From Peribacillus simplex NBRC 15720 = DSM 1321 (GTDB lineage Bacteria > Bacillota > Bacilli > Bacillales > DSM-1321), in contig NZ_CP017704.1 of the NCBI RefSeq assembly GCF_002243645.1, forward strand, positions 1,031,501-1,095,500: a stretch of DNA of 64,000 nucleotides, written 5' to 3'. The notes under the pieces were generated by a model, which made no database searches, had not been told where the DNA came from, and saw only the letters and a list, made by a program, of their open reading frames with translations. Position numbers and translations under genes: made by a program. This document shows positions 45,087 through 54,706 of the stretch, piece by piece (the first letter of the stretch is position 1; each line of letters opens with the position of its first letter).

Positions 45087-46934
45087 TTATTTTTCTTCAA
45101 CAGCAACTTTTTTTCTTTTAGCTGCTCTTTCACGCTCGTTTTTATCAAGAATTTTTTTACGAAGACGGATTGAATCCGGAGTTACTTCACAGTACTCGTC
45201 ATCGTTCAAATATTCTAGAGCTTCTTCAAGAGACATGATTCTTGGTTTTTTCATGGAAGAAGTCTGGTCTTTATTTGCTGAACGCATATTTGTCATTTGT
45301 TTCGCTTTAACGATATTAACAGTCAAATCGCTATCACGGTTATGTTCCCCGACGATCATGCCTTCATAAATATCCGTACCTGGCTCAATGAAAATAACAC
45401 CGCGGTCTTCTACTTGCATAATACCATATTGTGTAGTTTTTCCTGATTCCATGGATACAAGTACACCTTGACGTCTTCCGCCGACTTGACCTTGTGCCAT
45501 TGGTTGGTAGCTGTCAAATGAGTGGTTCATGATACCATATCCGCGTGTAATCGTTAAGAACTCAGTTGAATAGCCAATAAGTCCGCGAGCTGGGATCGTG
45601 AACAGTAAACGAACTTGACCGCTTCCGCTATTGATCATATCCAACAATTCACCTTTACGGGCTCCCATTGATTCCATGATCGAACCAGTGTGCTCCTCAG
45701 GTACGTCGATTTGTACACGTTCAACTGGCTCACAACGGACACCATCAATCAAACGAACGATAACTTCAGGTTTAGAAACTTGCAGTTCATAACCTTCACG
45801 TCTCATGTTTTCGATCAGGATGGAAAGGTGAAGCTCCCCACGACCTGAAACAACCCAGACATCCGGAGAATCAGTATTTTCGACTCTTAAGCTGACATCC
45901 GTTTGCAATTGGTTTTTCAAACGCTCTTCAATCTTACGAGCAGTAACGAATTTACCTTCACGGCCTGCGAATGGGCTGTTATTTACAAGGAAAGTCATTT
46001 GTAATGTTGGCTCGTCAATACGTAGGATAGGCAGGGCGTCAGGGTGTTCAGTCGGACACACCGTTTCCCCTACGTTAATATCTTCCATACCAGAAACGGC
46101 TATTAAATCACCGGCAACAGCTTCTTGGATTTCAACTTTCTTCAAGCCAATATAACCAAAGATTTTTGTTACACGGAATTGTTTAACCTTCCCATCAAGT
46201 TTCATTAATGAAACTTGTTGACCTACATGCATTTTACCGCGGAATACACGGCCAACACCGATACGTCCTACATAATCATTATAGTCAAGTAAAGCCACTT
46301 GGAATTGAAGCGGTTCATCTGAGTTATCAATTGGTGCAGGGATCGTTTCGACGATTGTTTCGAACAGTGGGGTCATGTCTTTTTCTTGTTTAGCAGGATC
46401 TGAATCCAAGCTTGCAGTACCAGCAATACCTGAAGTGAAGACAACAGGGAATTCTAACTGTTCTTCTTCAGCTCCTAGTTCGATGAATAAATCAATTACT
46501 TCATCAACTACTTCATCTGGACGTGCAGAATCTTTATCGATTTTGTTCACGACAACGATTGGCGTGATCTTTTGTTCCAATGCTTTTTTCAACACGAAAC
46601 GAGTTTGCGGCATACAACCTTCATATGCATCAACAACAAGAAGAACACCATCAACCATTTTCATGATCCGTTCCACTTCACCACCAAAGTCGGCATGACC
46701 AGGTGTATCCAAAATATTGATTCTTGTATCTTGGTATTGAACTGCTGTATTTTTCGCAAGAATCGTAATTCCGCGTTCTTTTTCAATCGCATTAGAATCC
46801 ATCGCACGTTCTTCCACATGTTCATTTTCACGGAAAGTACCAGATTGCTTAAGCAACTGATCCACTAACGTCGTTTTACCATGGTCAACGTGGGCAATGA
46901 TTGCTATATTACGAATATTTTCTCTTAATTTCAA
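45087..46934 (-). CDS. typA: TypA/BipA, ribosome-associated translational GTPase
   Basis: A GTPase of the EF-G/LepA class that binds 70S ribosomes and helps growth under stress and large-subunit assembly. TTG 46934 (LKLRENIRNIAIIAHVDHGK) gives 615 residues and lies 5 bases after AGGAGTGAA; the longer frame to 46973 lacks support. G motifs: AHVDHGKT (G1, about 14-21), DTPGHADFG (G3) and VVNKIDKDSARP (G4). Domains III and V and the C-terminal CTD complete the protein. Divergent from ylaF. Confidence 0.96.
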   Translation of the reverse strand: MKLRENIRNIAIIAHVDHGKTTLVDQLLKQSGTFRENEHVEERAMDSNAIEKERGITILAKNTAVQYQDTRINILDTPGHADFGGEVERIMKMVDGVLLVVDAYEGCMPQTRFVLKKALEQKITPIVVVNKIDKDSARPDEVVDEVIDLFIELGAEEEQLEFPVVFTSGIAGTASLDSDPAKQEKDMTPLFETIVETIPAPIDNSDEPLQFQVALLDYNDYVGRIGVGRVFRGKMHVGQQVSLMKLDGKVKQFRVTKIFGYIGLKKVEIQEAVAGDLIAVSGMEDINVGETVCPTEHPDALPILRIDEPTLQMTFLVNNSPFAGREGKFVTARKIEERLKNQLQTDVSLRVENTDSPDVWVVSGRGELHLSILIENMRREGYELQVSKPEVIVRLIDGVRCEPVERVQIDVPEEHTGSIMESMGARKGELLDMINSGSGQVRLLFTIPARGLIGYSTEFLTITRGYGIMNHSFDSYQPMAQGQVGGRRQGVLVSMESGKTTQYGIMQVEDRGVIFIEPGTDIYEGMIVGEHNRDSDLTVNIVKAKQMTNMRSANKDQTSSMKKPRIMSLEEALEYLNDDEYCEVTPDSIRLRKKILDKNERERAAKRKKVAVEEK

Positions 46935-47058
46935 AAAATTCACTCCTAAAAAAGTTTGTGTATAACGTATCACTAGTATTAGCTTACATATTATATCACA
47001 AACATACTAGAAACAAATACAGAAATTATGTACAATAGATATATTAGGGGTGATATTA

Positions 47059-47241
47059 ATGAATATTAAATGGAATTTCTTAATATTAGCGGTATTGGCA
47101 ACATCCAGCATTGGCTCCATTGGCATCTTCATTGCTGAAAAAAGCTTAATTGGAATATTAGCTGCAATCGTTATACTTTGCGGAATTATGGGGTTCGGTT
47201 TCACTCAGAAGAAGAAATTACGCGAAGCAGGGAAGTTATAA
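47059..47241 (+). CDS. ylaF: YlaF, DUF5325 two-segment membrane protein
   Basis: A 60-residue protein with two hydrophobic segments (about 4-20 and 27-47) and a basic tail (TQKKKLREAGKL). It matches YlaF by overall pattern, with IAEKSLIGI and IMGFGFTQKKK conserved. ATG 47059 follows AGGGGTGAT; a frame start at 47050 lacks spacing. Function unknown. Confidence 0.85.
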   Translation: MNIKWNFLILAVLATSSIGSIGIFIAEKSLIGILAAIVILCGIMGFGFTQKKKLREAGKL

Positions 47242-47243
47242 TA

Positions 47244-47277
47244 TAAAAAACTCGCTGACAAACAGCGAGTTTTTTTG
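47244..47277 (+). terminator. Terminator after ylaF
   Basis: AAAAAACTCGCTG pairs perfectly with CAGCGAGTTTTTT around a 5-base loop. Confidence 0.92.
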
Positions 47278-47352
47278 TTAAATATTTCAAAATGAGTATT
47301 TGATTCCATCCGTACAAGACTTTTTTGTCATACCCTCAATTAGGCCTTGATA

Positions 47353-48156
47353 CTAATGGCTGGAATTTCCTGATAAATATTTATTGAATATTTCTTTGTG
47401 AAGCCCTGGTTTAGATACAAAAAGTGAGTCGCCTTCTAAAAAATTCAATTTGTCACCTTTAATATTACTAACTTCCCCGCCCACTTCCTCAACCAGTAAA
47501 ACTCCTCCGGCAAAGTCCCAAGGCATGAGTCTCATGGTTATGTATGCATCAATCCTTCCAGCTGCCACGAAAGCAAGCTCCAATGCTGCAGAGCCATAAG
47601 AACGTGTCCCTCTTGCATCCCGAACTAGCGGTGCCAATAGACTCGGGTCGATCCTACGGTTTTCCGTTACCCAGCTTGCATTAATGGAAATGATCGCTTT
47701 GCTTACTGATGCCTCTTCAAGAGATGAGAGCCTTTGATCATTCAGAAATGCTCCCTGCCCCTTAATCGCATGATATAATTCATCACTAAAGACATCATAT
47801 ACCATGCCAATCTTACCGATGCCATCCACATAAACCCCAAGAGAAATTGCAAAATTCCTCTGTTGATGAATGAAATTCAAAGTTCCATCAATTGGATCGA
47901 TGATCCACACCGTACCTTTTAGGTCTTTAATATCATTGCCCATTCCCTCTTCCCCAAAAATGCGGTGTTCAGGAAAAACTTCGCCGATTTTTTCGCAAAA
48001 AAACTTTTCTATCCCCTTATCCATATTAGTAACCAAATCATTCGGATTCGTTTTCATTTCAATATTCAATTTGGTTTTAAAGGACGCCCTTAGCCTAGTA
48101 CCCGCTTCTTTCATCCATAACTTCGCATATGTATCCATTTCCTTGACCGATGCCAT
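47353..48156 (-). CDS. yktC: YktC, inositol monophosphatase family protein
   Basis: A Mg-dependent phosphatase of the SuhB/IMPase family, 267 residues; B. subtilis YktC acts on inositol phosphates. Metal-binding motifs are intact: FGEEG (about 67-71), WIIDPIDGTLNF (about 83-94) and MPWDFAGGVLLVEEVGG (about 211-227). ATG after GGGGATATTATA. Single gene between typA and yktB, as in B. subtilis. Confidence 0.92.
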   Translation of the reverse strand: MASVKEMDTYAKLWMKEAGTRLRASFKTKLNIEMKTNPNDLVTNMDKGIEKFFCEKIGEVFPEHRIFGEEGMGNDIKDLKGTVWIIDPIDGTLNFIHQQRNFAISLGVYVDGIGKIGMVYDVFSDELYHAIKGQGAFLNDQRLSSLEEASVSKAIISINASWVTENRRIDPSLLAPLVRDARGTRSYGSAALELAFVAAGRIDAYITMRLMPWDFAGGVLLVEEVGGEVSNIKGDKLNFLEGDSLFVSKPGLHKEIFNKYLSGNSSH

Positions 48157-48440
48157 TATAATATCCCCGTCCTTTATGATCAGAAACTACATTAAAATGA
48201 TCCTCTTCTAAAGATTAAAGCAAATACAGCTTGCCTTCAAGTTTTTAACATCTTAAATTTTCCATTTTTTTTAAACATATGAGGAAAGAAGGTTCCTTGA
48301 CTACCCATCCATTAATCGGTTTCGCGATCATGAGTTAGCCCCCACAAATACTTTTCAAACCATTTGACTTAACGTTTCCCTTCCTTATTAAAGGGACCCG
48401 AACCAAAATAAAATACCACCTTATACATATTGGACATTTA
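48157..48440. other. Intergenic region upstream of yktC
   Basis: About 280 bases with no supported gene. It must hold the yktC promoter; hexamers are not clear. Confidence 0.4.
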
Positions 48441-48490
48441 ATGAAAAACGGACACATTATTTTTTAATAAAATAAAGTGTCCGTTCATCT
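48441..48490 (-). terminator. Long hairpin after the 48566 gene
   Basis: AACGGACAC pairs perfectly with GTGTCCGTT around an A/T-rich 23-base loop that can partly pair. On the minus strand it ends in TTTTTC. Confidence 0.75.
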
Positions 48491-48565
48491 ATAATAAAAT
48501 TCCTTGTATTGAAATTGATTCATTTCCTTTATTCATTCTCCTTCAAGATCTCTGCAGCCAATCAA

Positions 48566-48763
48566 TTACAAGGCTTTCAGTTTCAACAATTCCAAGCGGA
48601 TGCGTTCTAGCCTTTGCTTGCATTGTGACCTCTTTTGGTCATTCTTTTCACCGATTGCTTCAAAAAGGGTTGCTAATTCATAGTCCATTTCCATTCTTAA
48701 CACTGCAGCTCTATGTCTTTCAACTTCTTTAGCTTTTAATGCTTGGTTCATGACTTGTTTCAT
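48566..48763 (-). CDS. Small helical protein between yktC and yktB (YkzI-like)
   Basis: A 65-residue charged helical protein: KQVMNQALKAKEVERHRAAV, then MDYELATLFEAIGEKNDQ and RLERIRLELLKLKAL. ATG 48763 is 9-11 bases after AAGGGAG; another ATG three codons earlier abuts that site. B. subtilis has the small gene ykzI near this place with similar character, but I cannot confirm orthology. No function known. Confidence 0.72.
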   Translation of the reverse strand: MKQVMNQALKAKEVERHRAAVLRMEMDYELATLFEAIGEKNDQKRSQCKQRLERIRLELLKLKAL

Positions 48764-48957
48764 AATTAACATTCTCCCTTCATCAATTAACGTAATTTTC
48801 TGAATTTATTTTATCATATGACTTCCTACCTCAAATAGCAACTAATTTGTGCTTTAACCTATAAGGAATTTTACATTGCCAACCCAAATCGTATTTTTTA
48901 AATTTTACTTTTACTTATGCTACAATATGTGCAGATATTACTGTAGGAGAGATGAAA

Positions 48958-49578
48958 ATGAAAATAGCAAGTTTTACAGCAGATGATTTTGATGTTTTTA
49001 ATATTGATGGATTGGAACCGCGCATGGATGCTTTAAAAGAACGGATCCAGCCCAAATTACAAGCCCTTGGAGAGCACTTTTCCCAAAAACTGTCAGTTAT
49101 GACCGGCGATGAAATGCACACTCATGTTGCAAAGCATGCTAGACGGACAGTGAACCCTCCTAATGATACATGGGTTGCTTTCGCTGCCAACAGCAGAGGT
49201 TATAAAATGATGCCTCATTTCCAAATCGGATTATGGGAAACGCATATGTTCATCTGGTATGCCGTCATTTATGAAGCCCCTAATAAAACTGAAATCGGAA
49301 AGCATCTGGAGCAGCAGGCAGACCGATTAGTGAATAGCATTCCCTCCCATTATGTATGGTCAATGGACCATACAAAACCTGATGTCATCCCACATGATGG
49401 TCTTGGAGTAGATGATTTGAATTCAATGTTCACTCGTTTGCAAACTGTAAAAAAAGCCGAAATCCTATGCGGTATAAAAATTTCCCGTGGTGACGCTATT
49501 AAGTTAAAAGAAGATGATTTCATTCAAACCATTCAAGATGCGTTTGAACATCTTTTACCCTTATATCAATTAAATTAA
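48958..49578 (+). CDS. yktB: YktB, DUF1054 (UPF0637) protein
   Basis: A 206-residue protein of the UPF0637 family, unknown role. Signatures: FTADDFDVFNIDGLEPRMDA (about 5-24) and HVAKHARRTVNPPNDTWVAF. ATG 48958 is 8 bases after GGAGAG; the ATG two codons before it is too close to that site. In B. subtilis yktA and yktB are neighbours; here the trp operon separates them. Confidence 0.9.
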   Translation: MKIASFTADDFDVFNIDGLEPRMDALKERIQPKLQALGEHFSQKLSVMTGDEMHTHVAKHARRTVNPPNDTWVAFAANSRGYKMMPHFQIGLWETHMFIWYAVIYEAPNKTEIGKHLEQQADRLVNSIPSHYVWSMDHTKPDVIPHDGLGVDDLNSMFTRLQTVKKAEILCGIKISRGDAIKLKEDDFIQTIQDAFEHLLPLYQLN

Positions 49579-49638
49579 ACACATTTGCTTCGTATTCGGA
49601 TTGAAATATCGGATGCCTCAAATAAACTGGTTAAGAAA

Positions 49639-49666
49639 AAAGGAGAGCCTTGGAGGCTCTCCTTTC
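49639..49666 (-). terminator. Terminator of the trp operon
   Basis: AAAGGAGAGCCT pairs perfectly with AGGCTCTCCTTT around a 3-base loop. On the minus strand it is followed by TTTCTT. It lies directly after trpA. Confidence 0.92.
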
Positions 49667-49667
49667 C

Positions 49668-50447
49668 TTATTTTTGCACTAAGCCTTTGCTTGCTAGTAT
49701 CAAGTCACTAATCTGATCTTCCTTACCTGTCTCGAAGCATTCGATGATCTTGCTGCCGACAATGACACCATCGCAGTATTGAATTGCATCACGGACATGA
49801 TCTGGCGTCGATATGCCGAACCCAGCAAGAACGGGAACCGGACTTATCTCTTTTACCTTCTTTAAATAGCCCCCAAGTTCTTCCCCAAAGGCGTCACGGG
49901 CACCTGTAATGCCTTTGACTGTAACTGCGTAGATAAATCCCTCCGCACCTGCGGTAATCTCAGCGATACGCTCTTTCGAAGACGTGAGTGTCACAAGTCG
50001 GATAAGAACGATCCCTGCAGTTTTGATTGATGAAAAGATGGCTTCTTCTTCAATCGGTAAATCGGGGATGATGCACCCGGAAATCCCTGCTTGGAGACAG
50101 TCATTCGTAAACTCTTTAAGTCCATATGCCAGGATTGAATTCGTATAGCCCATTAAAATAATTGGGATGGTCACATCATTTTTGATTTCCATTACTTTTT
50201 TCAGGACATCTTTTAAAGTTGTGCCATTTTCCAAAGATCGGATGCCAGCTTGTTGGATAACCGGTCCATCAGCGACAGGGTCAGAGAATGGTATCCCTAG
50301 TTCAACAGCGGTCGCCCCGCTTTTTTCAAGGAAAAGAAGCTGGCTTTTTAAACGTTCCAGACCTCCATCGCCTGCCATAATATATGGTACGAATGCTTTC
50401 TCCTGCTTTATTTGACATTCTTCAAGCGCATTTGTTAATTTATTCAT
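49668..50447 (-). CDS. trpA: Tryptophan synthase alpha subunit
   Basis: Cleaves indole-3-glycerol phosphate to indole, which passes to TrpB. It has 259 residues from ATG 50447 (SD GGGGGGT). Motifs: YIMAGDGG near the N-terminus and [20 protein letters not shown] (about 37-56) with the catalytic Glu and Asp. Also [14 protein letters not shown]. It overlaps the end of trpB by 8 bases, so translation is coupled. Last gene of the operon. Confidence 0.97.
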   Translation of the reverse strand: MNKLTNALEECQIKQEKAFVPYIMAGDGGLERLKSQLLFLEKSGATAVELGIPFSDPVADGPVIQQAGIRSLENGTTLKDVLKKVMEIKNDVTIPIILMGYTNSILAYGLKEFTNDCLQAGISGCIIPDLPIEEEAIFSSIKTAGIVLIRLVTLTSSKERIAEITAGAEGFIYAVTVKGITGARDAFGEELGGYLKKVKEISPVPVLAGFGISTPDHVRDAIQYCDGVIVGSKIIECFETGKEDQISDLILASKGLVQK

Positions 50448-51645
50448 GTTCACTACCCCCCATCAAAGATTGGACCGTTTCAACATCCTTATCACCACGG
50501 CCTGACAAGCAAATCACCAGTCCTGTTCCTTTCTCCATTTCTTTAGCAAGCTTTAAACCGTAGGAAATGGCATGTGAACTTTCTAAAGCAGGGATGATCC
50601 CTTCCTCCCTTGAAAGCATCGCTAGAGCTTCCAAGGCTTCATCATCGGTTACGGAAGTATATTTCACCCGATTTGTATCTTTTAAGTAACTATGTTCAGG
50701 CCCTACCCCTGGATAATCCAGCCCTGCTGAAATTGAATGTGCCTCCTGGATCTGACCGTCTTCGTTCTGCAATACATACATAAATGCCCCGTGGAGCACC
50801 CCAGGTTTCCCCTTCGTCAAACTTGAAGCATGTAATGGTGTTTCAAGTCCATGCCCTGCCGCTTCCACTCCGTATAATTTTACCGTTTCATCCTCAATGA
50901 AGGGATAAAACATTCCCATTGCATTACTTCCTCCGCCTATGCAAGCGACTACTGCATCCGGTAGGGAATTAACAGCCTCCGAATATTGACGCTTTGTTTC
51001 ATTCCCTATCACGCTTTGAAAATCACGTACAATAACGGGGAATGGATGCGGACCAAGAACGGATCCCATTATATAATGGGTGTCATCCACATTCGCCACC
51101 CAATACCGTAACGCCTCATTGACTGCATCCTTCAGAGTCCCGCTTCCTTGTGAAACAGATATGACCTTTGCTCCCAAAAGCTCCATCCGGAATACATTCA
51201 ATTTCTGTCTCCTGATATCTTCTTCACCCATAAAGATGATGCATTCCAACTTCAGTAAAGCACACACAGTCGCCGTTGCAACCCCATGCTGTCCTGCACC
51301 CGTTTCGGCAATCACCTTTTTCTTGCCCATTTTCTGAGTCAGCAAAGCCTGACCGATCGTATTATTTATTTTGTGGGCCCCGGTATGATTCAAGTCTTCG
51401 CGCTTCAGATAAATATCTGCACCACCAGCTAGTCTGGTTAAGTTCTCCGCAAAATAAAGAGGTGTTTCCCGACCGATATATTGTTTCAGGTAATAGCTTA
51501 GCTGCCTTTGGAATTCAGGATCATTTTTAGATTGTTCATATACTTCTTCAAGCTCCGTAATCGCCGCCATTAAAGTTTCCGGAACGAAACGGCCTCCATA
51601 TGCTCCAAAATGTCCAGTTTTATCAGGCTGTGTATAAGTGTTCAT
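50440..51645 (-). CDS. trpB: Tryptophan synthase beta subunit
   Basis: A PLP enzyme that joins indole with serine. Of 401 residues, the N-terminus [13 protein letters not shown] and [18 protein letters not shown] (about 82-99; PLP Lys in HKINN) are clear, as is the phosphate-binding GGGSNAMG. All catalytic motifs are intact. It starts 5 bases after trpF. Confidence 0.98.
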   Translation of the reverse strand: MNTYTQPDKTGHFGAYGGRFVPETLMAAITELEEVYEQSKNDPEFQRQLSYYLKQYIGRETPLYFAENLTRLAGGADIYLKREDLNHTGAHKINNTIGQALLTQKMGKKKVIAETGAGQHGVATATVCALLKLECIIFMGEEDIRRQKLNVFRMELLGAKVISVSQGSGTLKDAVNEALRYWVANVDDTHYIMGSVLGPHPFPVIVRDFQSVIGNETKRQYSEAVNSLPDAVVACIGGGSNAMGMFYPFIEDETVKLYGVEAAGHGLETPLHASSLTKGKPGVLHGAFMYVLQNEDGQIQEAHSISAGLDYPGVGPEHSYLKDTNRVKYTSVTDDEALEALAMLSREEGIIPALESSHAISYGLKLAKEMEKGTGLVICLSGRGDKDVETVQSLMGGSEHE

Positions 51646-51649
51646 CTAT

Positions 51650-52264
51650 TCATTCCTCTTTTCCGGCTGTATATTTTGCCTCATTAATAAATGCTTTTAT
51701 TTTTACCGCATCTTTTAATCCGTTTGTTTCAACACCACTGGCTACGTCAACTGCGAATGGTGAAACGGCATTAATCGCTTTTCCGACATTTTCCGGAGTC
51801 AGCCCACCCGCTAGAATTACCTTCTCCAGTGGCAGATCCGCTTTTCGGATCATTTCCCAATCCAAAGTCAATCCCTTTCCAGATGAACTCTTAGGAAGAT
51901 CAACTAATAGATAATCTGCTGGGTATTCATGAAGGTTTTCAAGGTCTTCCTCTGAATTGACGGCAAAGGCCTTGATCACCGGTAGGGGCATTCTGCGGGC
52001 GAAGCTGGCAGACTCGTTACCATGAAGCTGAATATAATCCAATCCTGCAATTTCAGCACTTTTTATCACTTCTTGTTCAGTTTGATTGGCAAACACTCCA
52101 ACTTTTTTAACATGTCCAGCTAGATGCGCTCCGAATTCTCCTACTATCTCTGGCTCAACCTTCCTGCTACTCTCGGCAAAAATGAAACCAATGAAGTCTG
52201 CCCCTGATCCAACAGCAGTCTGAGCGGCTGCCAATGTCTTAATCCCACAGATTTTCACTAACAT
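51650..52264 (-). CDS. trpF: Phosphoribosylanthranilate isomerase
   Basis: Amadori isomerase that makes CdRP. It has 204 residues and the N-terminus MLVKICGIKTLAAAQTAVGS with the catalytic Cys in KICGI. FIFAESSRKV and LAGGLTPENV (phosphate binding) are present. It lies 10 bases after trpC and is co-directional with the operon. Confidence 0.96.
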   Translation of the reverse strand: MLVKICGIKTLAAAQTAVGSGADFIGFIFAESSRKVEPEIVGEFGAHLAGHVKKVGVFANQTEQEVIKSAEIAGLDYIQLHGNESASFARRMPLPVIKAFAVNSEEDLENLHEYPADYLLVDLPKSSSGKGLTLDWEMIRKADLPLEKVILAGGLTPENVGKAINAVSPFAVDVASGVETNGLKDAVKIKAFINEAKYTAGKEE

Positions 52265-52274
52265 ATTAATCTCC

Positions 52275-53051
52275 TTATATACTCATTTGCAGTTCGGCCA
52301 TCGTGTGCGGAAGATTTGATGCTGTCATCAGTGTCTCCCCGACTAAAATCGCTTTTGCACCAGCTTCCTTCACTCGCATCACGTCTTCTTTTGTCTTGAT
52401 TCCACTTTCACTGATAATGATATGGAGTTTTGGATCAAGTAACTTCGCCAGTCGTTCCGTTACAGCCAAATCCACTTTGAAGGTCTTTAAATTCCGATTG
52501 TTAATCCCTATGAGCTCTGCATTCAGCTCGAGAGCCCGTTCCAGTTCGGCTTCATCATGGACTTCCGTCAATACTTCAAGCCCTTTCTTTTTTGCATATT
52601 TATATAATTCATGAAGGCGTTCTTTAGAAAGTGCTGCCACAATCAATAGAATTATAGTGGCACCAGATTGATGGGCACGATCGATTTGGATTTCATCGAT
52701 GATAAAATCTTTGCACAGCCTGGGAATCCGTATGGCCTCGCTTACGTTTCTCAAATCTGCAATTGATCCTTTGAAGAAAACCTCATCCGTCAATACTGAT
52801 ATCGCTGCCGCTCCACCACTTTCATATGAAATGGCCTGCTCGATCGGATTTACATTAATTTTAATGTCCCCTTTTGAAGGGGAAGCCCGTTTTATTTCCG
52901 CGATAACCGCCATCGATTTCGCCGTTTTCAAATTTTCCACCAAAGAAGGTCTGACTATGTTGATCATTACCGAATCATCTAAGCCCTTTTCTTTTAATTT
53001 TGCGACTTCCACCTTTTTCTGTTCGATGATTTTCGTTAAGATATTTTCCAT
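52275..53051 (-). CDS. trpC: Indole-3-glycerol phosphate synthase
   Basis: Closes the indole ring. It has 258 residues: ENILTKIIEQKKVEVAKLKE at the start and VIAEIKRASPSKGDI (about 48-62) with catalytic Lys and Glu. Also IGINNRNLKTFKVDL and ISESGIKTKEDV. Its ATG overlaps the trpD stop by one base. Confidence 0.97.
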   Translation of the reverse strand: MENILTKIIEQKKVEVAKLKEKGLDDSVMINIVRPSLVENLKTAKSMAVIAEIKRASPSKGDIKINVNPIEQAISYESGGAAAISVLTDEVFFKGSIADLRNVSEAIRIPRLCKDFIIDEIQIDRAHQSGATIILLIVAALSKERLHELYKYAKKKGLEVLTEVHDEAELERALELNAELIGINNRNLKTFKVDLAVTERLAKLLDPKLHIIISESGIKTKEDVMRVKEAGAKAILVGETLMTASNLPHTMAELQMSI

Positions 53052-54073
53052 TACATGACCACCTTATTTCTATTGCCATAAGCAATCAGATTTTCTAACT
53101 TTGCAAGAGCCGATCCGCTATCAAGGCTTTCTTTGGCCATGGAGATTCCTTTTTTGATCGTTGCTGCCGTACCATGTGCGTATAATCCCAATCCAGCATT
53201 CAATAAAACTGTATCACGATAGGCCCCTTTTTCCCCTTTGAGAAGCCTTAGCATGATATCGGCATTTTGTTTGGCGTCACCGCCGCGGATGGCATCATTT
53301 CCGTAAACCGGCAGATCCACTTCTTCAGGATGCAGCGTAAATGGGATAATATCCCCTTGCTCCAATAGCACGAGTGAATTTTCACCCTGTAGGCTCGCTT
53401 CATCCATAAAACCGGCACCATTTATCACGACTGCGCGTTTCCTGCCTAATTTATGTAGGACTTCGGCAAAAAGCTCGAGCATATCGCGTCGATTAATTCC
53501 CATTAATTGCGTGTCGAGTTGGACTGGATTTGTCAGAGGACCGATGAGATTAAATATCGTCGGGATTTTCAGTTCTTTTCTCACTTTCATTATCCGTGCA
53601 ATATTAGGGTGGACCGATGGTGCAAATAAGAATGTGATCCCATTTTCCTCCAACAGTTCTTTTAACATGTCAGGCTCCAAGTACAAATTAACACCTAATT
53701 CTTCCAATACATCCGCACTGCCCGTTTTGCTTGAAATGCTACGGTTTCCATGTTTGGCAACCTTGACACCGGCCCCAGCAAGTACGAAGGCCGAAGCTGT
53801 ACTTATATTGAAGCTTTGCGACCCATCTCCTCCCGTTCCGCAATTATCCATTACATTAAGAGAGCTTGTTTGTACACTTCTCGCTTCTTCTCTCATGACT
53901 CTGACAAGGCTTGCTATTTCACCTGCCGTTTCCCCTTTGGATTTTAGAGCAATGATGAATGCTGCCATCTCGCTCTCGGTGATATCTTTAGAAAATAACG
54001 ATTGGGCTGCTCTGCTCATCTCTTCTTCCGTCAATGTTTGACGCTCTGCTAACTTCGCTAAATACTCCTTCAC
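53051..54073 (-). CDS. trpD: Anthranilate phosphoribosyltransferase
   Basis: Joins anthranilate to PRPP. It has 340 residues; the glycine loop [19 protein letters not shown] (about 75-93) and [20 protein letters not shown] are intact. It is separate from trpG, so no fusion of the two, and starts 27 bases after trpG. Confidence 0.97.
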   Translation of the reverse strand: MKEYLAKLAERQTLTEEEMSRAAQSLFSKDITESEMAAFIIALKSKGETAGEIASLVRVMREEARSVQTSSLNVMDNCGTGGDGSQSFNISTASAFVLAGAGVKVAKHGNRSISSKTGSADVLEELGVNLYLEPDMLKELLEENGITFLFAPSVHPNIARIMKVRKELKIPTIFNLIGPLTNPVQLDTQLMGINRRDMLELFAEVLHKLGRKRAVVINGAGFMDEASLQGENSLVLLEQGDIIPFTLHPEEVDLPVYGNDAIRGGDAKQNADIMLRLLKGEKGAYRDTVLLNAGLGLYAHGTAATIKKGISMAKESLDSGSALAKLENLIAYGNRNKVVM

Positions 54074-54100
54074 CGCTAACTCCCCCAGTCGTTTTTTGTT

Positions 54101-54706
54101 TTATAAGATGGATTGTTCCTTCTCTGATTGGAAGGTTCCCACAATCTCATAAAATTGATGTAATAATTCCTTGCCGATTTTCGTCCCTATTGATTCAGGG
54201 TGGAACTGTAAACCGTAGAGCGGAAAATCTTGATGTTTCAGGGCCATGATCTCCCCATCATCCAGTGCCACTGCCGTCACAGTCAATTCATCTGGCAGAC
54301 TCGCCCTTTCAACTACAAGGGAATGGTAACGCATTACCGGGAATTGTAAGTCCTGTTTGGCAAATACACCTGTTCCATCATGTTCGATAACCGATGTTTT
54401 CCCATGCATGATTTGTTTCGCTCCAACCACATTCGCACCAAAAACTGCCCCGATGGCCTGATGCCCCAAACAAATGCCTAATAGCGGAACCTTCTCATAA
54501 AAATTACGAATGATCTCCATACTGATACCAGCATCTTCAGGCCTGCCGGGTCCCGGGGAAATGACGATTGCCATTGGATTCAGTTCCTCAATTTCCGCAA
54601 GAGTGATTTCGTCATTCCTTTTTACTACGATTTCTTTTTCCACTTCGCCTAAATATTGATAAAGGTTGTAAGTGAACGAGTCATAGTTATCAATTAATAA
54701 AATCAT
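54101..54706 (-). CDS. trpG: Anthranilate synthase glutamine amidotransferase component
   Basis: Supplies ammonia to TrpE. It has 201 residues: catalytic Cys in LLGICLGHQAIG (about 75-86), and His-Glu in QFHPESIGT (about 167-175). In B. subtilis this role is shared with the folate gene pabA outside the trp operon. Here the gene lies inside the operon and overlaps trpE by 4 bases, so it is likely dedicated to tryptophan; a role in folate remains possible. Confidence 0.93.
   Translation of the reverse strand: MILLIDNYDSFTYNLYQYLGEVEKEIVVKRNDEITLAEIEELNPMAIVISPGPGRPEDAGISMEIIRNFYEKVPLLGICLGHQAIGAVFGANVVGAKQIMHGKTSVIEHDGTGVFAKQDLQFPVMRYHSLVVERASLPDELTVTAVALDDGEIMALKHQDFPLYGLQFHPESIGTKIGKELLHQFYEIVGTFQSEKEQSIL

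Noticed and set aside
46935-46973. N-terminal extension of TypA (MIRYTQTFLGVNF)
   Set aside because: The AGGAGTGAA site falls inside it, and homologues begin at KLRENIRNIAI.
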